From DASSFZ01 sp035283185 (GTDB lineage Bacteria; Chloroflexota; Anaerolineae; Fen-1058), in NCBI GenBank assembly GCA_035283185.1, contig DATEUJ010000068.1, positions 62,001 to 126,000 on the forward strand: a DNA stretch of 64,000 nucleotides. Reading direction: 5' to 3'. The position numbers and the translations under genes are program-made. This document shows, in pieces, positions 51,363 through 60,416 of the stretch; the stretch's first letter is position 1; each line of letters begins with the position of its first letter. The notes beneath the pieces were generated by a model, which worked only from the letters and a program-made list of their open reading frames with translations, was not told the DNA's origin and did not search any database.

Positions 51363-51974
51363 ATGACTCACGGACAAATCATCATCCTGAATGGCACTTC
51401 CAGCTCGGGAAAGACCAGCGTCGTCAAGGCGCTGCAAGCGACCCTCGACCGGCCCTTCCTGGACGCCGGTATCGACAGATTCATCTGGATGCTGCCCAAA
51501 CGCTATCTCGACCGCCCCCTGTGGGATGAGGTCTTGGGCCTCGCCGACAAAGCTGGCCTGCTCGGTCACCAACTGATGTCGGGTATGCATCATGCGATTG
51601 CGGCACTCTCCCAGAGGGGCAATAATGTGGTCGCCGACCACGTGTTGGTCGAGCCACAATGGCTGCAGGAATGTATCTATTTGTTTTGCGACTTGCCGGC
51701 ACTGTTTGTCGGCGTGCGCTGCCCGCTAGAGGTCCTCGAGCAACGGGAGAGGGCGCGCAAGGACCGAACATTGGGCCAAGCCAGAGCGCAGTTTGACCTC
51801 GTTCATGCCCACGGCATCTACGACCTTGAGGTGGACACGTCTGTATCCAGCCCGGAGGAATGTGCTGAACAAATCAAGCAGCGACTGGAGGACAACACAT
51901 CGCCCAGTGCGTTCAAACGTCTCCAACGGCAGTGGGCAACCCAGTCAGTCGTTGCAGCCTCGCCAATCCGGTAA
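51363..51974 (+). CDS. Chloramphenicol phosphotransferase-like kinase
   Basis: A 203-residue P-loop kinase: IIILNGTSSSGKTSVVKALQ (Walker A GTSSSGKT), HHAIAALSQRGNNVVADHVL, and VGVRCPLEVLEQRERARKDR followed by GQARAQFDLVHAHGIYDLEV. This matches CPT-like proteins, which phosphorylate the 3-hydroxyl of chloramphenicol in the producer; many homologues act on unknown small molecules. ATG 51363 is chosen because the P-loop begins 6 residues after it; an upstream ATG at 51336 is weaker. No clear operon partner. The antibiotic substrate is unproven. Confidence 0.85.
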   Translation: MTHGQIIILNGTSSSGKTSVVKALQATLDRPFLDAGIDRFIWMLPKRYLDRPLWDEVLGLADKAGLLGHQLMSGMHHAIAALSQRGNNVVADHVLVEPQWLQECIYLFCDLPALFVGVRCPLEVLEQRERARKDRTLGQARAQFDLVHAHGIYDLEVDTSVSSPEECAEQIKQRLEDNTSPSAFKRLQRQWATQSVVAASPIR

Positions 51975-52082
51975 GTGCAAAATTCGTTTTGAAAATCGTA
52001 GTCCAGTAGCCCGTCATTCGCGCCACGCTGTGTACGTTGCGCCCGGTGAGAGGTTCGCGACGTCAAGATAAGGAGCATGACG

Positions 52083-53705
52083 ATGAAGAAGAGGTTCTAT
52101 TTGCATTCAATCACACCCCTGTTTCTCGTCGTCACCAGGAGCATAGACTGCGGCCGAGAATTGCGCCGCGCCCTCTTTTTTATTGGCTTGCTGCTGCCCC
52201 TTTTCATGGTAACTTGTCGCCAGACAGAACCCACCGCCACCCCTGAATCGGCCATAACAGCCACGCCAACGGCGGCAGCGGTCACGCCGACGACAATAGC
52301 AGCCACACCAACGGTAATACGAGAGGAATCTCCAGCAGTTGAATGGGTCCTCAAGGCGAAACTACCTGAGGAGCCGGTAACAGCCGGCGTTTTCCGACTG
52401 CCCGCACCGGACAAGCCCACAGTAGCCGAGGTGCGCCAGCTCGCCACCCAGTTTGGCCTGCCAGGTGAAATCTACATACAAGAGCCACTCACGACTTATC
52501 ATTTGTTCGGAGTGACGCAGACTCTCTCCGTTTCCGATGTTCCCGGTGGCGCCCAAACCCACATTTACTACCGCCCCGTCAGCGACGATTATGACCCGGC
52601 CAACCTGCTCCCCTTCGACCAGGCCGCCCCCGTCGCCGCCGCCTTTCTCACCGAACGGGGTCTGCTCGACTTCCCTTACCAGGTCGTCCCTGTTCCATAC
52701 TATGTCGTCCCTGCTCAATACTATAGCGACTATAGCGTGCCGCAATTTCTACGCCTGGTAGAGGGTCGTCCGGTGGTAGCCTCACCAGAACTCACGGTGG
52801 CTGTAGACACAGCCGGGCGGGTTTTTTCTATCGCTTACTTCCCGCTGTCTCCCCCCATCCCGCTGGGGGAGTATCCCCTCCTTTCGGCTCCAGAAGCCTG
52901 GTCGCGCATCCAGGCCGGAACGATCGAGGCCTTTTACTCCAACTTCTATCCAGCCGTGCCGCAAGCGGTCGAAGCCCCACCGACTGCCTGGGGACGAACG
53001 TACCGGGTCGGGCAGCAGGTTGATCTATATGGCTGGATTACGGTTTACCGGCCGGCCGAGGGCGATGGCCCGCCTCGACTTGAAATAAGCACATCCATAG
53101 GCATATTCTGGCTTCAGGCCACCGAGGCGGAACTGCGGGCGATAGCCGCGCACACCCAGGAAATCATCCATGCGTGGGGGACGGCGGTAAAGGATATCCC
53201 CAGACCCTGGGCACTGGAACTGACCGGCTGGGAAGTCATCCCACAAGCCCCCGAGATCCCGTCCCTTGCCGGCATTGCCGGAACTATTCAGCGGGCCGAT
53301 GGCCAGACGCTGCTTTTGACCGACACCGGCCAGACCGTGCTGCTGCCCGATGCGCCGGCCGACCTACCCGATGGCTACAGTGTGCGGGTGACCGGTTGGA
53401 GCATCGAACCGGCTGATCGTCCTTATCCTGTCTTTGAATGGGAATCCATAGAGCGCTACGAGGCGGGGGCGACGGTCGTAGCCCCAGATCCGGGCGATCT
53501 GCCAGCCATACGCCAGGCGGTGATTACCGAGGTGGACCTGGTCTACGTCTATCAGTCCGGCGCCTACACGGGGGCCACGAACAGCGATGGGTTGGAGCTG
53601 AATCTGCTGCTGCCGGCGTGGCGCTTCACCGGCATGGCTGACGCCGGTGATAAGATCGAGTTCATTGTCCGGGCGGTGGCCCCTGAGCTTGTGCAACCGA
53701 AATAG
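52083..53705 (+). CDS. Lipoprotein, unknown family
   Basis: A 540-residue protein with a late signal segment (RALFFIGLLLPLFMVTC, lipobox LFMVTC near residue 45), a Thr/Ala/Pro linker (about 48-85) and a large beta-rich region (TVAEVRQLATQFGLPGEIYI, AQTHIYYRPVSDDYDPANLL, LAGIAGTIQRADGQTLLLTD). No catalytic motif was recognised. ATG 52083 is preferred because AAGGAG lies about 8 nt before it; ATG 52077 is too close to that element. It heads a series of lipoprotein genes up to 57.8 kb that share signals and linkers. Probably attached to the outer face of the membrane; function unknown. Confidence 0.72.
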   Translation: MKKRFYLHSITPLFLVVTRSIDCGRELRRALFFIGLLLPLFMVTCRQTEPTATPESAITATPTAAAVTPTTIAATPTVIREESPAVEWVLKAKLPEEPVTAGVFRLPAPDKPTVAEVRQLATQFGLPGEIYIQEPLTTYHLFGVTQTLSVSDVPGGAQTHIYYRPVSDDYDPANLLPFDQAAPVAAAFLTERGLLDFPYQVVPVPYYVVPAQYYSDYSVPQFLRLVEGRPVVASPELTVAVDTAGRVFSIAYFPLSPPIPLGEYPLLSAPEAWSRIQAGTIEAFYSNFYPAVPQAVEAPPTAWGRTYRVGQQVDLYGWITVYRPAEGDGPPRLEISTSIGIFWLQATEAELRAIAAHTQEIIHAWGTAVKDIPRPWALELTGWEVIPQAPEIPSLAGIAGTIQRADGQTLLLTDTGQTVLLPDAPADLPDGYSVRVTGWSIEPADRPYPVFEWESIERYEAGATVVAPDPGDLPAIRQAVITEVDLVYVYQSGAYTGATNSDGLELNLLLPAWRFTGMADAGDKIEFIVRAVAPELVQPK

Positions 53706-53909
53706 GGGACTGGTGAGTAGTCCCTGGATGGGGTGCCTGCTTGTCAATGCGGACGGTACGGTCTCGAGGGTCGTGGCTGATGTGGCTGGCCAAGCCGTTC
53801 GGGCAGAAATGGCAAGCAGGACCCTGGAAGAATATGGAAGCGTTGATCGCAGCTCTTCTCCGATGAGAGACTGTAGCTGGAGACTCGGCACTCACACTGG
53901 AGAACAGTC

Positions 53910-54671
53910 ATGGTTAGGAAAACCGATCTGATCCGAATCATCTTACTGCTGATCACAATCAGCGCCCTCGCAGGCTGTACACCCCGTATTGAGCCGACGA
54001 CGCCAACGCTCGTGCCTACCCAAACCCCGAGCACGATTATCATATCCTACAAAGGAGTCACCCTGCCGGCCCCCAGACCCGGTGGAGGGCCTATAGTGCC
54101 CCCGGCATGGCTGGTCGCCGGCAACGTAGCGGCGCAAGGATCCTCCGGCAGCTACGTAGTGACGATGATAGATAAGGGGAAATGCTGCCTGACCGAGCAC
54201 GGGGACGCCCCGCCGCCGCCACTGTATCCTGACCTCGCCACCGCCACCCTCGCGGCCGATGAGCAAGCGGTCATCGTCATTGGCGCTGGGTCGATCAAGG
54301 AATTCCATGCTACAGTGCGACCCTGGACTGACGAGCCTGCCCTCTACTCCGGTGCGGAGCGCGAGCTAAAGGCCGAGGCGGAACCCGCTGGGAACGCGAC
54401 CGCTTTCGTGCTGGAGCCCACTGGCGAGGCAGGCGACTTGCTGTTGCTGGTTTCGATCATCTTTCCGGTCGACTTCGATCCAAACTACCCTGTGGACAAC
54501 TCGGCGAGCTACCTGTGGCGGCTCAATCCAGACACGGAGCCGGTTACGCAACCTGCATCCTTGCCTGCTCGGGCTGTTTATCTTGTTCAAAATCCAGGTC
54601 AGCTTTCCTTGGATGATTTACAAACACATCCCGAAGTCGCGGTTACGAATAGTTTCAATGAAAGGATATGA
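53910..54671 (+). CDS. Lipoprotein, paralogue of the gene at 56974
   Basis: A 253-residue lipoprotein: signal IRIILLLITISALAGCTP with lipobox ALAGC, a Thr/Pro linker, then a domain that matches the protein at 56974 (GVTLPAPRPGGGPIVPPAWL versus LPLPTPRPAEAGLSQPPPAW; AVIVIGAGSIKEFHATVRPW versus AVIVVGSQSFKSFKATVRPW). The paralogue continues to a C-terminal beta domain, but here the last 30 residues (VYLVQNPGQLSLDDLQTHPE) are unrelated, so the gene seems to be joined to foreign sequence at about 54,575. A small frame at 54658-54741 continues the foreign part. Function unknown. Confidence 0.75.
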   Translation: MVRKTDLIRIILLLITISALAGCTPRIEPTTPTLVPTQTPSTIIISYKGVTLPAPRPGGGPIVPPAWLVAGNVAAQGSSGSYVVTMIDKGKCCLTEHGDAPPPPLYPDLATATLAADEQAVIVIGAGSIKEFHATVRPWTDEPALYSGAERELKAEAEPAGNATAFVLEPTGEAGDLLLLVSIIFPVDFDPNYPVDNSASYLWRLNPDTEPVTQPASLPARAVYLVQNPGQLSLDDLQTHPEVAVTNSFNERI

Positions 54672-54772
54672 CCAAGAGCCAACCGTTGAAGATATTCTCA
54701 ACATTACCAACGCGTTGATGGAAGGTAAGGCCGGCCCATGAACTGTCTCAATCACGAAGAAGGAAGAGCAAA

Positions 54773-56560
54773 GTGAACCCCAAACCTTTTGTCGTTTTTG
54801 CACTTTCCCTGATCCTGCTGGGTGCAACTGGCTGTCTCCAACATTTGACACCTGACTCAACGGCAACCTCCGTTCGATCGACCTTCATATCGTTGCCGCC
54901 GACGCTTACTTTGCTGTCCCAAATACCAACGGCAACACCTACGCCGCAGCCAACACCTAAACCTACTCGGACCATGAGCTGGATTACCCCTCTGCCCGCG
55001 CCCATCCATTCGCTGCGACTGAAGGGACAGGTGGCGCACACAATCATGCTTGACCAGACACACGTTTATTGGATAGTGGACGGAGACTTCGCTCACATCT
55101 TTCGCTACCCCCTGGAGGGTGGAGAAGTGGAGACGATCGCCACTTCGCAGTTCGCCGATGGAGATTTGCAGAGGGATCGTCCAATTCGTACTGGCGATTG
55201 GCTGATTGTTCTGGACAGCCGAACGGTTGACGATACGGTGTGGGTATTGCACGCACTGAGCTTAACCGATCAGAGCGACTCCGTTGTCACACAAGGGAAT
55301 GGCTCTACAGTAATGCGGGGATTGGCTGCTGATGGAGATTGGGTGGCCTGGACGCTGCTGGAAGAGAGTGCATCATGCACGAGCACGGGTGCGCAGACCG
55401 TCCTGGCGGTACATAATTTGAAAAGCGGCGAGCAACGTGAACTGGACCGCGCTTGTAGTGACAAGTACATTTGGTTTTCGCCCGGCCTTTCGGGGAATCG
55501 CCTCGTCGCCGGTCATTCTGGCGTCGTGCAACTATTTGACTTGGCCTCTGGGCAGCGCACAACGCTGACAAATGGCGAGTCGTGCGATCCCACTGTCTCA
55601 GACGTGTGGATCGTCTGGACAACCGCCGAGTGCGGCGGGTGGGATGCCACCGATGTTGTCTATAACCTGCAGAGCGGCGAAAGACGAATCGTGCATGGCC
55701 CCGGTGAACCCAGCGTTCGTCACGGCCAGACCGGGCGCTGGCTATACTGGCTTCCACCAAGTCCAGGGAGACCCTTAACCATCTACGATCTGGAAACGGG
55801 CCGGATGCTAATTGTGACTACACTCGGCGATAACGAAATCATTCGGGACGTGGTCATTCACGACAACATGATTGCCTGGGCGCGCGACCTTGATCCCTCT
55901 ACTGCCGCAGTCCACGATAGCGTATTAGAGTGGCGCACGCTGTTGCCTTCACAGCCCACGACTCTGTCGTCCGTCGAAATCCCGACCTCTTGCGTGGCGC
56001 ACAGCGAAGACAGCGCGCCGTATTTCAATCTGACCGACGGATATTGCTTGCTTTACCCCGCCCACTTTCGGGTCTACGATGTCCGTCCCGGAGTCGCCGG
56101 CTTTTACGTTCCGCCGCCGGAGCAGACCATCGATCCGGTATTCGGCGCGCTGTCCATCCTCGTCGAAGGCCCGGCCGCTGGGCGCACGCTCGCGCAGGTG
56201 GTTGACCACTACGTGAGTGTGTACCAGTCCGGGGAAGGGGTGGTGGTTACCCGCTCGACGGCGACCCTCGGCGGTGAGCCAGCCGAAGTCGTCGAGGGCC
56301 CGGGCGACCCCGTCGGATCACGACAGGTGTTCGTGCTCCACAACGACACCATTTACCATCTGGGCATGTATCCCGTCGACGAAGCGTTTCCGCAGGCGGC
56401 GCCGTATGTAGAGGCGGTGTGGCAGGCCGTCTCCGCCTCATTCACCTTTCTGCCGGAGGAATTCGTGGCGGCGCTTTCGAGCTGCCGGATGGAAACGATC
56501 ATGCTGCTCCCTATCTCAACCTCACCGATGGCTATTGCCTGCTCTACCCGATCAGCCTAG
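54773..56560 (+). CDS. Lipoprotein with beta-propeller-like region and a C-terminal domain, 3' end frameshifted
   Basis: A 595-residue frame. Signal VVFALSLILLGATGCLQ (lipobox GATGC), Thr/Pro linker, then propeller-like repeats (VETIATSQFADGDL; QTVLAVHNLKSGEQRELDRA; DVVYNLQSGERRIVHGPGEP; LTIYDLETGRMLIVTTLGDN) at about 80-400. A module starting APYFNLTDGYCLLYP covers about 410-560. The final 25 residues are out of frame: shifting frame near 56,465-56,480 continues with a second copy of that module (gene at 56419-56961). So the original product had two such modules and about 730 residues. Either a mutation or a sequence error. Confidence 0.75.
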   Translation: MNPKPFVVFALSLILLGATGCLQHLTPDSTATSVRSTFISLPPTLTLLSQIPTATPTPQPTPKPTRTMSWITPLPAPIHSLRLKGQVAHTIMLDQTHVYWIVDGDFAHIFRYPLEGGEVETIATSQFADGDLQRDRPIRTGDWLIVLDSRTVDDTVWVLHALSLTDQSDSVVTQGNGSTVMRGLAADGDWVAWTLLEESASCTSTGAQTVLAVHNLKSGEQRELDRACSDKYIWFSPGLSGNRLVAGHSGVVQLFDLASGQRTTLTNGESCDPTVSDVWIVWTTAECGGWDATDVVYNLQSGERRIVHGPGEPSVRHGQTGRWLYWLPPSPGRPLTIYDLETGRMLIVTTLGDNEIIRDVVIHDNMIAWARDLDPSTAAVHDSVLEWRTLLPSQPTTLSSVEIPTSCVAHSEDSAPYFNLTDGYCLLYPAHFRVYDVRPGVAGFYVPPPEQTIDPVFGALSILVEGPAAGRTLAQVVDHYVSVYQSGEGVVVTRSTATLGGEPAEVVEGPGDPVGSRQVFVLHNDTIYHLGMYPVDEAFPQAAPYVEAVWQAVSASFTFLPEEFVAALSSCRMETIMLLPISTSPMAIACSTRSA

Positions 56561-56961
56561 GCGTAAGCGTGCAAGTCGCATCCCACGGCGTCGTGTTCTC
56601 TGGCCTGCTGAACGAAGTGGGTCCAGAGCCGGCGATGATCGACCTGGTTGTCCATGCCGGGGAATCAGCCCATGGCCGCAGCGCAGCTCAGGTGGCAACA
56701 GACTATCTGACGCAATTTCCCACTGACGTAGCTGCGCAAGTTGTGCGCACCCCGATCACGGTTGGAGGCCAGCCGGGCGAGAGGATTGACAGAGTGCCCG
56801 GCTACACCCAGACGCGACAGGCATTTGTCGTCTATAACGACCGGGTGTACGAATTCACTCTGTCCCCCTACAACGATCCAGCTTCTCAGACCTACCAGGC
56901 GAAGGCCGAGGCCGCCTGGCGAATGATCACAGCCTCGTTTGTCTTTGTTACCTACCCATGA
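56419..56961 (+). CDS. Second C-terminal module of the lipoprotein at 54773 (frameshifted)
   Basis: In the next frame the sequence AAPYLNLTDGYCLLYPISLG, RSAAQVATDYLTQFPTDVAA and ITVGGQPGERIDRVPGYTQT aligns with the module of the preceding gene (APYFNLTDGYCLLYP, ATLGGEPAEVVEGPGDPVGS). It has no signal, no good ribosome site and a start that overlaps the upstream gene by 140 nt. It was most likely part of the same gene until a 1-nt deletion or 2-nt insertion occurred at about 56,465-56,480. Native sequence begins near GAFELPDGNDHAAPY; the first residues are an artefact of the frame. Confidence 0.65.
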   Translation: MAGRLRLIHLSAGGIRGGAFELPDGNDHAAPYLNLTDGYCLLYPISLGVSVQVASHGVVFSGLLNEVGPEPAMIDLVVHAGESAHGRSAAQVATDYLTQFPTDVAAQVVRTPITVGGQPGERIDRVPGYTQTRQAFVVYNDRVYEFTLSPYNDPASQTYQAKAEAAWRMITASFVFVTYP

Positions 56962-56973
56962 AGGAGCCGACCC

Positions 56974-57789
56974 ATGTTTTCGAACATCTCGATGAATCGA
57001 ATGATCCTGCTCCTGATCACAATCAGCGCCCTTGTAGCTTGTACAACCGGTACTCCGCCACAGACGCCGACGGCCGTGCCCACCCCGACGGGCGCGACCG
57101 CACCGGCTACGTATAATGGATTGCCGCTACCGACGCCCAGGCCGGCTGAAGCAGGTCTCTCTCAACCGCCTCCCGCGTGGTTGATCGTGGGTGACAAGGC
57201 GATCACTGGAACGTTGGCCGCCGGTGGCACATCGCGTGTGCACGGCGACCCGGCTTATGCGCTTCCCGACCTGCCGACCGCCATTCTCCCTGCCGACGCG
57301 CGAGCGGTCATCGTCGTCGGTTCTCAGTCGTTCAAATCCTTCAAGGCAACTGTGCGACCCTGGAGCGAGGACGGGCGGATTGTACCGCTACTCGACGATA
57401 CCGCGCGAGAGCTGAAGGCTGAAGTTCAACGCGAGGGGAACCTGACGGTCTTTACGCTTGAGCCGACCGGCGACGCGAGCGACCAGCTCTTGAACGCCAA
57501 CATCACCTTCTCCGTCGACGATGCATGGGGGTTCTACTTGTGGCGGCTCAACCCCGCACCGATCGCCATACCCACACCCGTATCGCCGGGCGTGCAGATA
57601 GAGCCTGTGGTGACGGCGGGCATGATCCGCTTCCACAGTTGGTCATCCGATGGCGAGACGCTCGCCTACTGGGAATTCACCCCTGAGGAGGCCACAGTCA
57701 GTTACACGTATCCACCGGGAACCTTGAAATTCACAGTGTTTGGCTCAGGCGATCATGAGGAAGCGTTGTTTGTCGCTCAGGTCCCGTAA
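56974..57789 (+). CDS. Lipoprotein, paralogue of the gene at 53910
   Basis: A 271-residue lipoprotein: NRMILLLITISALVACTTG with lipobox ALVAC, Thr/Pro linker, a central domain shared with the protein at 53910 (AVIVVGSQSFKSFKATVRPW, ARELKAEVQREGNLTVFTLE), and a C-terminal beta part (GMIRFHSWSSDGETLAYWEF). GGAG lies 9 nt before the ATG at 56974; ATG 56992 would give a shorter signal and also fits. It is 12 nt after the stop of the frameshifted gene, so all may be cotranscribed. Function unknown; surface exposure expected. Confidence 0.78.
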   Translation: MFSNISMNRMILLLITISALVACTTGTPPQTPTAVPTPTGATAPATYNGLPLPTPRPAEAGLSQPPPAWLIVGDKAITGTLAAGGTSRVHGDPAYALPDLPTAILPADARAVIVVGSQSFKSFKATVRPWSEDGRIVPLLDDTARELKAEVQREGNLTVFTLEPTGDASDQLLNANITFSVDDAWGFYLWRLNPAPIAIPTPVSPGVQIEPVVTAGMIRFHSWSSDGETLAYWEFTPEEATVSYTYPPGTLKFTVFGSGDHEEALFVAQVP

Positions 57790-58012
57790 AAGCAGTTGAC
57801 GTTACAGATCTAGCTGCTGATGACCAGGGCGTGGCGCTCTACCGCCACACTAGAGGATACTGTTGGAGATGCTCCAACGCGTCAAGTTCGATGTCGGCAT
57901 CCAGAGCCGGCCAGTGAAACTGCCGGGGCGACAATCGCTGCACGTTGAATATGTGTTAAACTTGGGCGCTGGCGCGAAGCCCAGCGATGACTTCAATACC
58001 CAAGGAGCCTCT

Positions 58013-60016
58013 ATGCCCGCACGCACCAAGCGTCTCATCACCGCCGAAGACCTGTATCGCCTGGAACAGATCACCGACTGTCGCATCTCGCCCGACGGCC
58101 GGCACGTCGTATACGCCGTCCAGCGCGTCGACAAAAAGACCGAGAAGAAATACGCCAACCTGTGGATCGTGCCCACGCGCGGCGGCGCGCCACGGTCGTT
58201 CACGTTCGGCGACCACGTGGACGCGCAGCCGCGCTGGTCGCCCGACGGCGAGCACATTGCCTTCCTGTCGAATCGCGGCGACGAGAAGCAGATGCAGATA
58301 TACGTTATCCCGTTCGGCGGCGGCGAGGCGCGCAAGCTCACCGATCTGAAAGGCACCTTCGGCGCGTTCGAGTGGTCGCCCGACGGGCGGCAGTTCATCG
58401 TCCAGTTTCGTAAGAAGGACAGGGAAGCCCTGGAACGCGAGCAGGACGAAGAGAAGAAGAAACTGGGCGTCGTCTCGCGCCGCATCACGCGCGTGTGGCA
58501 TAAGCTCGACGGCGAGGGGTTTCTGCCGGACGAGCGCTGGCACATTTGGACGGTCAACGCGCGCAGCGGCAGGGTGAAGCAGTTGACCGATGGCGAGGTG
58601 CACGACGAGGTGGGTCCGTGCTGGTCGCCCGACGGCAAGTCGATCGCCTTCATGTCCAACCGCCATCCCGATCCGGACTTCAACCCGGACGACGTCGACC
58701 TGTTCGTCATGCCCGCGACCGGCGGTCGGCCGCGCAAGATCGGTACGCCAGTCGGCCCCAAGCGCATGCCGGTCTTTTCTCCCGACGGAAAGTGGATCGC
58801 CTACGTCGGGCGCGAAGGGCGCGGCGACTGGTGGAAGAACGATCGCGTGTACGTCGTGGCGGCAGATGGCAAGCGCAAGCCGGTCGATCTCACCGGCCAA
58901 TACGATATCCACCTCGAAAGCGGGACGCTCACCGATACCGGCGCGCCGCCGACGGTACCGCCGGTGTGGTCGAGCGACAGCCAGACGATCTATTTCCAGG
59001 TCACGCGACACGGCAGCACCGAGCTGCGCTCCGTGTCGATCGACGGCGGCGACCTGCAAACGGTGATCGGCGACAAGGGCGTCGTCGGCGCGTTCTCCTT
59101 CAGTCGTGACCAGGCTGCGCTCGCCTACTTCTTCGCCGAGATGAGCGACCCCGGCCAGGTGTGGGCGCGCGATATGGGGAGCGGCAGCTCGCGGCGGCTG
59201 ACGGCCGTCAACACTTGGCTGCGCGGTATCGATCTGGGCGAGATGGAAGAGGTCTGGTTCGAGGGTGCGGCCGGCAACCGGCTGCAGGGCTGGATCCTGA
59301 AGCCGCCGCGCTTCAGCGCCCGCAAGAAATACCCGGCGATCGTTGAGATTCACGGCGGCCCTCTGTTCCAGTACGGCTATCATTTCATGCACGAGTTCCA
59401 CTTTCTCGCCGCGAACGGTTACGTCGTCGCCTTCTCCAATCCGCGCGGTGGGCAGGGCTACGGCGAAGCGCACGCCAAAGCGCCGTGGCAAGCGTGGGGC
59501 ACCTCCGACTACGAAGACATCATGGCCTGGGCCGACACCGTCGAAAAGCGGCCGTACGTCGACAAAAAGCGCATGGGCGTCACCGGCGGCAGCTACGGTG
59601 GGTTCATGACCAACTGGATCATCGGCCACACCGATCGCTTCAAGGCGGCCGTCACCCAGCGCAGCATCAGCAACCAGATCAGCATGTGGGGCACGAGCGA
59701 CTTTAACTGGGTCTTTCAGGAAGAGATCGGGAACAAGCCGCCGTGGGAGAATCTGGAGGGTTACTGGGAGCAGTCGCCGTTGAAGTACATCGGCAACGCC
59801 AAAACGCCGACACTCATCTCACACAGCGAGCAAGACTTGCGCTGCTCGATCGAGCAGGCCGAGCAGATGTTCGTCGCGCTCAAGAAGCTCGGCGTCGACG
59901 CCGAGATGGTGCGCTTCCCGGACGAGCCACACGGCCTGTCGCGCACCGGCCGCACCGATCGGCGCATCGCGCGGCTCAACCACATCCTGCGCTGGTTTGA
60001 CAAATATTTGAAGTAG
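58013..60016 (+). CDS. S9-family prolyl oligopeptidase / acylaminoacyl-peptidase
   Basis: A 667-residue serine peptidase. The N-terminal beta-propeller spans about 20-390 with repeats such as DCRISPDGRHVVYAVQRVDK and QPRWSPDGEHIAFLSNRGDE. The alpha/beta hydrolase domain has the nucleophile in GGSYGG (Ser527), Asp608 in SEQDLRC and His640 in PHGLSR. No signal peptide is present. It removes N-terminal or oligopeptide residues in the cytoplasm. ATG 58013 has AAGGAG 6 nt upstream; the longer open frame from 57863 is not native. An unusual nested inverted repeat follows the stop. Confidence 0.93.
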   Translation: MPARTKRLITAEDLYRLEQITDCRISPDGRHVVYAVQRVDKKTEKKYANLWIVPTRGGAPRSFTFGDHVDAQPRWSPDGEHIAFLSNRGDEKQMQIYVIPFGGGEARKLTDLKGTFGAFEWSPDGRQFIVQFRKKDREALEREQDEEKKKLGVVSRRITRVWHKLDGEGFLPDERWHIWTVNARSGRVKQLTDGEVHDEVGPCWSPDGKSIAFMSNRHPDPDFNPDDVDLFVMPATGGRPRKIGTPVGPKRMPVFSPDGKWIAYVGREGRGDWWKNDRVYVVAADGKRKPVDLTGQYDIHLESGTLTDTGAPPTVPPVWSSDSQTIYFQVTRHGSTELRSVSIDGGDLQTVIGDKGVVGAFSFSRDQAALAYFFAEMSDPGQVWARDMGSGSSRRLTAVNTWLRGIDLGEMEEVWFEGAAGNRLQGWILKPPRFSARKKYPAIVEIHGGPLFQYGYHFMHEFHFLAANGYVVAFSNPRGGQGYGEAHAKAPWQAWGTSDYEDIMAWADTVEKRPYVDKKRMGVTGGSYGGFMTNWIIGHTDRFKAAVTQRSISNQISMWGTSDFNWVFQEEIGNKPPWENLEGYWEQSPLKYIGNAKTPTLISHSEQDLRCSIEQAEQMFVALKKLGVDAEMVRFPDEPHGLSRTGRTDRRIARLNHILRWFDKYLK

Positions 60017-60020
60017 ACAG

Positions 60021-60126
60021 GTCTGGAGTTTAGAGTCCATACACAATTGCTCGGCGTGGATTGCCAAATCCACGCCTTTTCCGCTGGATTTGCCAATCCA
60101 GCGGGAGCGAGCTCTAAACTCCAGAC
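60021..60126. repeat. Nested inverted repeat: 15-bp outer stem enclosing two 10-bp hairpins
   Basis: Outer arms GTCTGGAGTTTAGAG (60021-60035) and CTCTAAACTCCAGAC (60112-60126) are perfectly complementary. Inside lie GGCGTGGATT-GCCA-AATCCACGCC (60053-60076) and CCGCTGGATT-TGCC-AATCCAGCGG (60081-60104). The three stems would form a three-way junction in RNA or a cruciform in DNA. It begins 4 nt after the S9 peptidase stop. Confidence 0.85.
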
Positions 60127-60148
60127 AGGTAGACAAGTGGCAAGTAAA

Positions 60149-60180
60149 GAGGCACGGAGGGGTAAACCTCTCCGTGCCTC
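60149..60180. terminator. Terminator hairpin before hicA
   Basis: GAGGCACGGAG (60149-60159) and CTCCGTGCCTC (60170-60180) form a perfect 11-bp stem, followed by TGTGTTTGT on the plus strand. It lies between the converging S9 peptidase and hicA genes, 8 nt from the hicA stop. Confidence 0.8.
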
Positions 60181-60188
60181 TGTGTTTG

Positions 60189-60416
60189 TCAGTTGAGCAG
60201 GTCGACAAACTCGTCGCGACTCAGTCCTGCGCTCTTCACGATCTGCAGCGTCAGCCCACGTCCCAGGTCACGATTATGTATTGGTACCACGACACGTTGT
60301 CCGTCTGACGCCCGCCTGAGCACAAGGTGACTGCCTGTCTGGTGATCAACTTCGAAGCCGGCGCGTTGCAAGGCCTGAATCATTTGCCGAGACGTGACGG
60401 TCGGCAGGCGAGTCAT
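60189..60416 (-). CDS. hicA: HicA-family mRNA interferase toxin
   Basis: A 75-residue HicA: LPTVTSRQMIQALQRAGFEV, then QTGSHLVLRRASDGQRVVVP with the catalytic His in GSH, and IHNRDLGRGLTLQIVKSAGL at the C-terminal side. All family elements are present, so it should be an active, ribosome-independent mRNA interferase. Its ATG overlaps the stop of hicB by 1 nt (TAATG). It is not closely similar to the HicA at 5065, which has a different spacing around GSH, so the two pairs probably came separately. Confidence 0.95.
   Translation of the reverse strand: MTRLPTVTSRQMIQALQRAGFEVDHQTGSHLVLRRASDGQRVVVPIHNRDLGRGLTLQIVKSAGLSRDEFVDLLN

Noticed and set aside
53647..53931. A 94-codon plus-strand frame in the gap between two lipoprotein genes
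   Set aside because: It overlaps both neighbours, has no ribosome site or domain, and its centre is not similar to anything recognised.
54658..54741. A 27-codon frame after the lipoprotein at 53910
   Set aside because: It may continue the foreign tail of that gene in another frame, but it is too short and has no recognisable motif or ribosome site to call as a gene.
57956..59629. A 557-codon minus-strand frame
   Set aside because: Antisense shadow of the S9 peptidase gene; similar cases are 26631-28421 (minus), 47815-49395 (minus), 33076-34791 (plus) and 1177-2469 (minus).
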